DNA of 16,988 nt from assembly GCA_002435585.1 (NCBI GenBank), contig DJDY01000125.1, positions 533-17,520 on the forward strand, given 5' to 3'. Position 1 is the stretch's first letter; every line of letters starts with the position of its first letter. Position numbers and translations under genes: made by a program. The notes beneath the pieces were generated by a model, which was not told where the DNA came from, did not search any database, and saw only the letters and a program-made list of their open reading frames with translations. Of this stretch, positions 12,458 to 16,967 are shown piece by piece. Source of the stretch: Lachnospira sp. UBA5912. Lineage in GTDB: Bacteria; Bacillota; Clostridia; Lachnospirales; Lachnospiraceae.

Positions 12458-13300
12458 ATGGCACTTAACACCGATTATGATATAGAGAAAGCCTTTAGAG
12501 CCATAGAAGATGAGCTGATAGCTTCAATGATACGAAATCTTGACCACCACAGGGCAGAAGAGACTAAAGAGGGATACAACTGGACACAATGGCAGGTGGA
12601 ACAGATAAAGGCATTGGAGAAGTATAAGGCAGAAAACAAAAAGAAGTTTACAAAGCAGTTCAGTAATATCAATGATTCGATAGATGCAATGATATATGCT
12701 GCCAGACAGGCAGGCGGTACAAGGCAGGAAAGAAAGATACTAAGAGCAATAAAGAGGGGCTACAAGCCACCATGCTGGAGTTGGTTTAAGCGTGGTGGTG
12801 AGGGCGCCTTTTTTAAACTAAATACCAGGAAGTTAGAAGCACTTATAAAAGCTACAAAGGCAGATTTTGCTAAAGCTGAACATTCTATGCTAAGAATGTC
12901 GGAGGATAAATACCGGCAGGTGATATTCAATGCTCAGGTGTATGCGAATACGGGTGCAGGAACATATGAGAAAGCGGTTGATATGGCTACTAAGGATTAC
13001 TTAAGAGCCGGTATTAACTGTATTGAATATGCGAATGGTGCAAGGCATACAGTAAAGGATTATGCCAGAATGGCTATTCAGACAGCCAGCAAGCGTGCAT
13101 ATCTAACCGGAGAGGGAGAGATGAGACAGTCTTGGGGAATTAGTACAGTTATTATGAATAAGCGTGCTAATGCCTGTCCTAAGTGTCTTCCATTTGTTGG
13201 AAAAGTACTTATAGATGATGTATGGAGTGGAGGTGATGCAAGTGATGGTAATTATCCGTTAATGTCTTCGGCAATAGCAGCGGGTCTTTACCATCCTTGA
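12458..13300 (+). CDS. phage minor capsid protein (Phage_min_cap2 type), ends at an in-frame UGA
   Basis: ATG at 12458 after GTGAGG (12446-12451), giving 280 aa to the stop. The N-terminal half is helical and basic (ALEKYKAENKKKFTKQFSNI; DKYRQVIFNAQVYANTGAGT). The C-terminal part has the recognisable HTVKDYARMAIQTASKRAYL and the Zn-type CPKC (C240, C243), then NYPLMSSAIAAGLYHP. The family then continues HP-x-C(K/R)...H, completing the metal site. Here HP is followed by TGA, after which RPNCKDVHTTYFPEL continues in the same frame. The stop thus splits a conserved motif. The protein is a head-internal component next to the portal. Confidence 0.85.
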   Translation: MALNTDYDIEKAFRAIEDELIASMIRNLDHHRAEETKEGYNWTQWQVEQIKALEKYKAENKKKFTKQFSNINDSIDAMIYAARQAGGTRQERKILRAIKRGYKPPCWSWFKRGGEGAFFKLNTRKLEALIKATKADFAKAEHSMLRMSEDKYRQVIFNAQVYANTGAGTYEKAVDMATKDYLRAGINCIEYANGARHTVKDYARMAIQTASKRAYLTGEGEMRQSWGISTVIMNKRANACPKCLPFVGKVLIDDVWSGGDASDGNYPLMSSAIAAGLYHP

Positions 13301-13306
13301 CGACCT
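13295..13306 (+). promoter_or_regulatory. in-frame UGA flanked by identical CCU codons (candidate recoding site)
   Basis: The sequence reads CCT TGA CGA CCT AAT TGC in the minor capsid frame. The stop directly follows one Pro codon, and an identical Pro codon lies 6 nt later. Landing on the second CCU would restore HPNCKD, matching the family spacing. UGA followed by C is also a known weak termination context. It may instead be a mutation. Confidence 0.45.
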
Positions 13307-14131
13307 AATTGCAAAGACGTACATACAACATATTTTCCTGAGCTGGATGAAGAGCCAGACAGCAAGTTCACAAAGGAAGAGTTAGAACAGGTCAAGGAAG
13401 ATTACAAGCAGGATCAGAAGCAGCAGTATGCAGGCAGGATGGTTGAGCAGTTTGACAGGCTTTCTAAGTATTCTTTAGACACGGATAACAAGAAAGTGTA
13501 TGCGGTTAGGAAAGAACAATGGGAGAATGTTGTTGCAAATGGACAGAAGAATGATATAATAAAAGCGGATAATGAAGTGTATGAAGGTGCTAATTATAAA
13601 GCAACACTTAAATCGCAAGAAAAGAAGATATATAAGGATATTATAGAAACTGCTGTAGTACTTGATACAAAAGGGAATATAGTATTTTCAACATCTAGTG
13701 GTGCAAATAATTATGTGAAATTTACAGAAGAACAGCTTGCTAAAATGCAAGGTAATGTACTTACACATAATCACCCGTCTGGTAGCACATTCAGTTACGA
13801 AGATGTAAGATTAATGACTGGCAAAGACTTAAAGGCAATTAGAGCAACGAGTGAAAATATTACGTATCAGTTAGAAAAAAGCGGAAATAATCAAAATAAA
13901 GATGATTTTATAAGACAGTATAGTGCTGCAATAGCTGAAAATAAAAAAATTACCGATAAGTTATATTATGATTTGAAGAATAAATATAATAAAGGTGAAT
14001 TACTAAAGTCAGAATTTGCAAGTGAGGTAGAGCTTGTAAATGAGAAATACAATAAGTTGAATAGTGAATGGCTAAAAGATAATGCTAAAAAATATGGATA
14101 TAGATATAGTATAATAAAAGGAGGTAGTTAA
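13301..14131 (+). CDS. in-frame C-terminal extension of the minor capsid protein with a JAB-like HNHPSG domain
   Basis: This frame is open for 276 codons after the UGA and is exactly in phase with the capsid gene; the first ATG is at 13439 with only a weak GGCAGG before it. The beginning (RPNCKDVHTTYFPELDEEPD) clearly belongs to the minor capsid family. Further on comes a separate domain: IIETAVVLDTKGNIVFSTSS, then GNVLTHNHPSGSTFSYEDVR, then a charged helical end. The E...HxHP...SxxD order resembles JAB/MPN metalloprotease-like domains, though the HxH-to-S spacing is one residue shorter than in RadC. MuF-type proteins often carry such effector-like tails. Base composition becomes more AT-rich from about 13540, suggesting a swapped-in domain. 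Confidence 0.7.
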   Translation, partial: RPNCKDVHTTYFPELDEEPDSKFTKEELEQVKEDYKQDQKQQYAGRMVEQFDRLSKYSLDTDNKKVYAVRKEQWENVVANGQKNDIIKADNEVYEGANYKATLKSQEKKIYKDIIETAVVLDTKGNIVFSTSSGANNYVKFTEEQLAKMQGNVLTHNHPSGSTFSYEDVRLMTGKDLKAIRATSENITYQLEKSGNNQNKDDFIRQYSAAIAENKKITDKLYYDLKNKYNKGELLKSEFASEVELVNEKYNKLNSEWLKDNAKKYGYRYSIIKGGS

Positions 14132-14132
14132 A

Positions 14133-14237
14133 ATGCCAGATACACGAGATGGTGGATATATCTTAGATGATAGTGGATTAAAACCATATTCAGTAGATGA
14201 TGATGAAGATGAAAAGAAAATAAAGGAAAGTAAGTAA
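14133..14237 (+). CDS. tiny acidic protein, 34 aa
   Basis: The ATG at 14133 follows a full AAAGGAGG (14117-14124) at 8 nt, one of the best ribosome binding sites in the window, so translation is likely despite the length. The sequence MPDTRDGGYILDDSGLKPYS and an acidic end (VDDDEDEKKIKESK) give a strongly negative protein. It begins 1 nt after the stop of the JAB-like domain and is followed at once by an intrinsic terminator. The position fits a partner or antidote of the variable capsid tail, but nothing in the sequence proves it. Confidence 0.6.
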   Translation: MPDTRDGGYILDDSGLKPYSVDDDEDEKKIKESK

Positions 14238-14240
14238 CAG

Positions 14241-14270
14241 CCACCAGTCGAGAGATTGGTGGTATTTTTA
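14241..14270 (+). terminator. intrinsic terminator after the minor capsid block
   Basis: CCACCAGTC (14241-14249) pairs with GATTGGTGG (14254-14262) through 9 bp including one G-U, closed by a GAGA tetraloop, and is followed by TATTTTTAT. It would end or attenuate late transcription ahead of the DUF2829 gene; no new promoter is evident between. Confidence 0.8.
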
Positions 14271-14301
14271 TACCCAATTTTAAGAAAGTGAGGATTTAGA
14301 A

Positions 14302-14769
14302 ATGAAAGATTATATCGGAGTAAAAGTGGTGGCAGCAGAGACAATGAGCAGAGGCGAATACAATGAATACAGAGGGTGGAAGATACCAAGTGACGAGAAT
14401 CCAGAAGATGAAGGCTATCACATAAGATATCCTGATGGATATGAAAGCTGGTGTCCTAAGAAACAATTTGATGAAGCGTATAGAAAATGCGACAATATGA
14501 CATTTGGAATTGCTATTGAAGCTATGAAAAAAGGTAATAAGGTAGCAAGAAGAGGTTGGAACGGAAAAGGAATGTTTGTTGTATATCAGAAAGCATATCT
14601 GAATGGAATCCCATGCAATAAGCAAACAGCGGAAGCATGGGGGTTAAACGAAGGCGATTTGTTTATATGTAACCCATATTTTCAGATAAAAAATGTGGAT
14701 GGTTCACATTCAATGTGGGTTCCAAGTATTAACGATTGCCTCGCTGAAGATTGGATTATAGTAGAATAG
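14302..14769 (+). CDS. DUF2829 (Tad2-like) protein with an extra N-terminal domain
   Basis: ATG at 14302 with GTGAGGA (14288-14294) 8 nt ahead, 155 aa. Residues 66-155 are a full DUF2829 domain: MTFGIAIEAMKKGNKVARRG WNGKGMFVVY at the start and WVPSINDCLAEDWIIVE at the end. DUF2829 is the fold of Tad2, the phage protein that binds the cyclic ADP-ribose signal of Thoeris defence and thereby blocks it; other members bind cyclic dinucleotides. Residues 1-62 form a second small domain (EYNEYRGWKIPSDENPEDEG; YPDGYESWCPKKQFDEAYR) that recurs next to DUF2829 in phages. Anti-defence activity is inference from family. Confidence 0.82.
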   Translation: MKDYIGVKVVAAETMSRGEYNEYRGWKIPSDENPEDEGYHIRYPDGYESWCPKKQFDEAYRKCDNMTFGIAIEAMKKGNKVARRGWNGKGMFVVYQKAYLNGIPCNKQTAEAWGLNEGDLFICNPYFQIKNVDGSHSMWVPSINDCLAEDWIIVE

Positions 14770-14775
14770 TCCGAA

Positions 14776-14791
14776 GTTGCACCGGTGCAAC
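14776..14791. promoter_or_regulatory. perfect 16-bp palindrome
   Basis: GTTGCACCGGTGCAAC is its own reverse complement. It lies between the DUF2829 stop and the RBS (AAAGGA, 14794-14799) of the next gene. It could be a protein-binding operator or, in RNA, a short stem near the RBS. Confidence 0.6.
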
Positions 14792-14804
14792 AGAAAGGAA
14801 ACGT

Positions 14805-15029
14805 ATGTTGAAAAGATATTCACCACCACCAGAGCCTGTGAAAAAAGAAAAATCACAATCTGAAATATTTATGGAAGATGATGATTTTGTAATGACACAG
14901 CTTAAAAGGCATGTATTAATGTTACAGAATAGATTAACAATGGGAATGTATCAAGGTGATTTAGATATTAAACTATATCATCAGGCTATAATGGATACTT
15001 TATATGAAATAGAAAAAAGGAAGAAATAA
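14805..15029 (+). CDS. small hypothetical protein, 74 aa
   Basis: The ATG at 14805 follows AAAGGA (14794-14799) at 5 nt; a longer in-frame reading from 14751 overlaps the previous gene and the palindrome and is unlikely. The product opens MLKRYSPPPEPVKKEKSQSE, then an acidic DDDF stretch and a helical part (TQLKRHVLMLQNRLTMGMYQ). Predicted cytoplasmic, no family recognised. It lies in the late operon downstream of the Tad2-like gene and is followed by a hairpin with a T-run. Confidence 0.6.
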   Translation: MLKRYSPPPEPVKKEKSQSEIFMEDDDFVMTQLKRHVLMLQNRLTMGMYQGDLDIKLYHQAIMDTLYEIEKRKK

Positions 15030-15064
15030 GCACGCATGGCAATACGCTGTGGGTGCTATTTTTA
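15029..15064 (+). terminator. hairpin with T-run after the 74-aa gene
   Basis: AGCAC (15029-15033) pairs with GTGCT (15053-15057) over a long loop, followed by ATTTTTAT. The stem is short, so this is at best a weak terminator. Confidence 0.45.
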
Positions 15065-15084
15065 TGCCCAAAAGAAAGGAACAT

Positions 15085-15186
15085 ATGGAATATTTAATTG
15101 AACATAGGGGAGAAGTCCTGTCAGGGAAAGCTCCTGACCTCCCCAAGAATAAGCTAAGACGTGGCGAAAGGCTGCGTCTTTTTTGA
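15085..15186 (+). CDS. possible 33-aa peptide, overlaps RNA hairpins
   Basis: The ATG at 15085 follows AAAGGA (15075-15080) at 4 nt. The 33 residues MEYLIEHRGEVLSGKAPDLP and on end in a TGA at 15184-15186, inside the U-run of the terminator. The peptide is basic and proline-containing with no known family. Because nearly all of it coincides with two stable hairpins, the region may be an RNA element rather than a gene, or the shortened start of a longer gene lost at the junction with the next cassette. Confidence 0.3.
   Translation: MEYLIEHRGEVLSGKAPDLPKNKLRRGERLRLF
15107..15144 (+). ncRNA. compound hairpin before the terminator
   Basis: GGGGAG (15107-15112) pairs with CTCCCC (15139-15144), and inside it GTCAGG (15120-15125) with CCTGAC (15133-15138). 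A 7-nt bulge (15113-15119) is on the 5' side only. Together that is 12 bp with an asymmetric bulge, a shape seen in regulatory RNAs. Confidence 0.45.
15156..15184 (+). terminator. strong intrinsic terminator closing the late block
   Basis: A 10-bp stem (15156-15165 with 15171-15180, two G-U pairs) with a GAAAG loop is followed by an uninterrupted T-run (15179-15184). It separates the head operon from the regulatory cassette. Confidence 0.85.
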
Positions 15187-15420
15187 TTGCAGATGTAGGC
15201 TGCAAAAATAATTTTTATAATTTTTTAATAAAACATTAAAATTTAGCATTAATTTTATTGTGTATTACATTATGCGTATCTTGCTGGTTTTTTATTTATA
15301 AAAATTAAAATAAAAAAGTATAAACTGCCCAAGAATATAGAGAAATACAGCGGTTTACAAGCTTTTAATAAAGTGATAAGGTGAGCATACGATATATCGA
15401 AAAATAAATTTAAAAACCTC
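15187..15420. other. AT-rich intergenic region without genes
   Basis: No credible ORF is present on either strand up to 15511. The region is very AT-rich, with a short inverted repeat TTGCA/TGCAA at its left end and the 10-bp palindrome CGATATATCG at 15390-15399, about 20 bp ahead of the -35 at 15421. It probably holds regulatory sites for the cassette to the right. Confidence 0.6.
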
Positions 15421-15449
15421 TTGACTTATGTAGCTACAAAAGTTATAAT
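15421..15449 (+). promoter_or_regulatory. consensus sigma-A promoter of the antirepressor cassette
   Basis: TTGACT (15421-15426), 17 nt, TATAAT (15444-15449) is the best housekeeping promoter in the window. The first gene starts at 15512, about 55 nt after the expected start of transcription. Confidence 0.85.
15429..15438. promoter_or_regulatory. palindromic operator between -35 and -10
   Basis: TGTAGCTACA is a perfect 10-bp palindrome inside the promoter spacer; flanks extend it to TT-x-TGTAGCTACA-x-AA. A repressor bound here would block RNA polymerase. The ribbon-helix-helix protein encoded downstream is the obvious candidate, which is inference. Confidence 0.6.
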
Positions 15450-15511
15450 AAGATTACAGTTGAGGAATACTTAACGAGTAAAGCAGGCAAGTAGCTGGAA
15501 AGGAGAAAAGA

Positions 15512-15652
15512 ATGGAAGACGATATGAATATCGGTGAGCTACTTAAGGAAACAGCTGAAGAAAATCAGACAAGAAAAATTCTTGCAATACTCAATGAATG
15601 TAAAGACATTGAAGAAGCTAGAGAAAAAGTAAAAGCCCTGCTTAATAAATAA
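15512..15652 (+). CDS. small acidic helical protein, 46 aa
   Basis: The ATG at 15512 follows AAAGGAG (15499-15505) at 6 nt. The sequence MEDDMNIGELLKETAEENQT RKILAILNECKDIEEAREKVKALLNK is acidic and helical with no cysteine pair or membrane segment. Small proteins of this form are found in Clostridia prophages, with no role known to me. It is the first gene of the cassette expressed from the promoter at 15421, followed by two hairpins and the ribbon-helix-helix gene. Confidence 0.65.
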   Translation: MEDDMNIGELLKETAEENQTRKILAILNECKDIEEAREKVKALLNK

Positions 15653-15675
15653 GCAAGGCTGACAACAAAAAAAAT

Positions 15676-15700
15676 TCGGGCGGTACTTGCCACCGCTCGA
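15676..15700 (+). promoter_or_regulatory. 9-bp hairpin ahead of the ribbon-helix-helix gene
   Basis: TCGGGCGGT (15676-15684) pairs with ACCGCTCGA (15692-15700), one G-U on the + strand, loop 7 nt. An A-run precedes it (15667-15674), so on the minus strand it would be followed by eight U, like a terminator with one C/A mismatch. Confidence 0.55.
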
Positions 15701-15701
15701 T

Positions 15702-15729
15702 ACCAAATAAATAATATCATTTATTTGGT
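15702..15729. promoter_or_regulatory. perfect 11-bp inverted repeat, possible operator
   Basis: ACCAAATAAAT (15702-15712) and ATTTATTTGGT (15719-15729) are exact complements around a 6-nt centre. It lies 21 bp ahead of the ribbon-helix-helix gene and contains a minus-strand -10 (15711-15716). It could be bound by the gene's product. Confidence 0.6.
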
Positions 15730-15739
15730 TACAAGGCAA
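15711..15739 (-). promoter_or_regulatory. possible minus-strand promoter in the inverted repeat
   Basis: On the minus strand TTGCCT (15739-15734), 17 nt, TATTAT (15716-15711), with TG and one base before the -10. A transcript from about 15704 would meet the hairpin and U-run at 15700-15667, giving a very short RNA. Confidence 0.35.
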
Positions 15740-15749
15740 GAGTCAAGAG

Positions 15750-15938
15750 GTGATTAAAGTAGATAAGAAAAAAATGGGTAGACCAACAGACAGCCCCAAG
15801 ACTATTGTAAAGAGAGCTAGAATGTCAGAGGAAGATGTTGAAAAATTACAGATATGCTGTAAAGCATTAGGAATATCAGAGTCAGATGTTTTGAGAATGG
15901 GAATTGATGAGGTTTATCAAAAGGTAAAAGGACAATAA
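15750..15938 (+). CDS. ribbon-helix-helix (CopG/Arc-type) DNA-binding protein
   Basis: 62 aa from a GTG at 15750; an ATG at 15774 (MGRPTDSPKTIVKRARMSEE) is the alternative, but neither has an ideal RBS. The build is typical of small RHH proteins: a basic beta-strand (KTIVKRARMS), helix A (EEDVEKLQICCKALG) and helix B (ESDVLRMGIDEVYQKVKGQ). The strand pairs in a dimer and reads the DNA major groove. The gene sits between the promoter with a palindromic operator and the antirepressor gene, the same place as arc in phage P22, so it is probably the local repressor of the cassette. That role is inference. Confidence 0.75.
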   Translation: MIKVDKKKMGRPTDSPKTIVKRARMSEEDVEKLQICCKALGISESDVLRMGIDEVYQKVKGQ

Positions 15939-16000
15939 AAAGAAACACCCGCAACCCTACCAAGATAAACGAGTGTTTCAAATAACAGAGGAGTACCTCT
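15937..16000 (-). ncRNA. candidate antisense RNA (about 64 nt) between RHH and antirepressor genes
   Basis: From the minus promoter at 16007-16036 transcription would begin near 16000 with A. The RNA starts with a hairpin AGAGG-TACT-CCTCT (16000-15987), then a linker, then a 10-bp terminator stem (15979-15970 with 15951-15942; the + strand mismatch C15949/A15972 becomes a G-U pair on the minus strand), an 18-nt loop and five U (15941-15937). Promoter, 5' hairpin and terminator fit together as one unit with no ORF. It is complementary to the antirepressor leader, as sar RNA is to the arc-ant region of P22. Confidence 0.55.
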
Positions 16001-16018
16001 ATGAATATTTTAACATAG
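16001..16018 (+). other. possible 5-aa leader peptide MNILT
   Basis: ATG AAT ATT TTA ACA TAG follows AGGAG (15989-15993) at 7 nt. Its RBS is segment A of the leader switch, so a ribosome here would prevent A:B pairing. The inverted repeat makes a similar mini-ORF on the other strand, so chance is possible. Confidence 0.3.
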
Positions 16019-16036
16019 AATGATACTCCTTGTAAA
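16007..16036 (-). promoter_or_regulatory. minus-strand extended -10 promoter for the antisense RNA
   Basis: On the minus strand TTTACA (16036-16031), 18 nt, TAAAAT (16012-16007), with TG plus one base directly before the -10. Both hexamers match consensus at five of six positions. Confidence 0.55.
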
Positions 16037-16060
16037 TAATCATAAAAAGGAGTTTACATA

Positions 16061-16768
16061 ATGAATAAGATAGAACAGACTATAACAAGTATTGAAGTAG
16101 CCGAAATGGTTGGAAAAGAACATAGTAAATTATTAAGGGATATAAGGAATTATGTGGAACAGTTAGGACAAGCCAAAATTGGACAGTCCGACTTCTTTGT
16201 AGAAAGTACATACAAAAACAGTCAGAATAAGGTAATGCCTTGCTACAATGTAACCAAGAAAGGCTGTGAATTTATAGCGCATAAGCTTACAGGAACAAAG
16301 GGAACGGAGTTTACAGCAAGATACATCAATCGTTTTCACGATATGGAAGAACATATAAACAATAGCAAGCCACGCACAGCCCTTGAACAGCTTCAGTTAC
16401 AGAGTCAGGCAATCCTTGAAGTCAATGATAAGATTGACGAAGTTAAGCAGGAACTTGAAGATTTTAAGCAGGATATGCCACTTATGAATATAGAATGTGA
16501 CAGAATTACAACAGCGGTTCGTAAGGTTGGAACTCGTGCCTTGGGTGGTAAAGATAGTAATGCCTATCACGATAAGTCTTTGAGCGGTAAGGTATATACT
16601 GATATATACAGAGAACTTAAAAGACAGTTTCAGGTTACTTCCTACAAGTCAATTAAGCGTAGACAGTGCGATACAGCAATATCAATAATTGAGAGCTATC
16701 AGTTGCCTGTGGTGCTCAAAGAGCAGATACAGAACAGTAATGCACAGATGAATATGGAGGTATTGTAG
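16061..16768 (+). CDS. Rha / ORF6C-type phage antirepressor
   Basis: The ATG at 16061 follows AAAGGAGT (16046-16053), giving 235 aa. Residues about 8-95 are a Rha domain: TSIEVAEMVGKEHSKLLRDI, QSDFFVESTYKNSQNKVMPC, then GCEFIAHKLTGTKGTEFTAR with YINRFHDME. A coiled linker follows (IDEVKQELEDFKQDM). Residues about 140-225 are an ORF6C domain (DRITTAVRKVGTRALGGKDS; VYTDIYRELKRQFQVTSYKS). Such proteins counter phage repressors or regulate phage development. Its leader carries an RBS-hiding structure and an opposing small RNA, so translation is probably controlled. The next gene starts right after its stop. Confidence 0.88.
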   Translation: MNKIEQTITSIEVAEMVGKEHSKLLRDIRNYVEQLGQAKIGQSDFFVESTYKNSQNKVMPCYNVTKKGCEFIAHKLTGTKGTEFTARYINRFHDMEEHINNSKPRTALEQLQLQSQAILEVNDKIDEVKQELEDFKQDMPLMNIECDRITTAVRKVGTRALGGKDSNAYHDKSLSGKVYTDIYRELKRQFQVTSYKSIKRRQCDTAISIIESYQLPVVLKEQIQNSNAQMNMEVL

Positions 16769-16769
16769 T

Positions 16770-16967
16770 ATGTCAGCTAAAGTTGATTTTGAAGATGCAC
16801 TTTATGAACTGGAACAGACAACAGCAACATTAGGATTTATACAGACAGCTTTTGCAGAAAGCGACACACTTATAGAAAGTGATGAGTCATCAGCAGCTAT
16901 ATATATGTTATATTCAAAGCAGAACAATATAGTAAAAAGGCTTAAAGAAGTACTAAACAATATGTAA
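16770..16967 (+). CDS. small hypothetical protein, 65 aa
   Basis: The ATG at 16770 follows GGAGG (16756-16760) at 9 nt and is separated from the antirepressor stop by 1 nt, so the two are co-expressed. The protein is acidic and helical (DFEDALYELEQTTATLGFIQ; SKQNNIVKRLKEVLNN). No family is recognised; size and position fit a small accessory gene of the cassette. The window ends 21 nt later. Confidence 0.65.
   Translation: MSAKVDFEDALYELEQTTATLGFIQTAFAESDTLIESDESSAAIYMLYSKQNNIVKRLKEVLNNM

Larger units (their letters stand above)
15989..16053 (+). promoter_or_regulatory. mutually exclusive leader hairpins controlling the antirepressor RBS
   Basis: Segment A, AGGAGTA (15989-15995), pairs with segment B, TACTCCT (16024-16030), with an inner TCTATG/CATAGA stem (15998-16003 with 16014-16019). 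Segment B can instead pair as ACTCCTT (16025-16031) with AAGGAGT (16047-16053), which is the antirepressor Shine-Dalgarno. A:B leaves the RBS free; B:C hides it. Confidence 0.5.

Noticed and set aside
13298..13300. TGA read as tryptophan (recoded genetic code) or selenocysteine
   Set aside because: Many genes in this window end cleanly in TGA, often overlapping the next ATG, so a general TGA-Trp code is unlikely. No SECIS-like stem is evident right after the codon.
14072..14389. Minus-strand ORF of 105 codons across the minor capsid end and DUF2829 start
   Set aside because: Serine/leucine-rich translation typical of the reverse of acidic coding sequence, no RBS, and it crosses the terminator and two good + strand genes.
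15187..15420. A tRNA or attachment site in the AT-rich gap
   Set aside because: No cloverleaf, CCA-type end or repeated core is visible, and no integrase gene is near.
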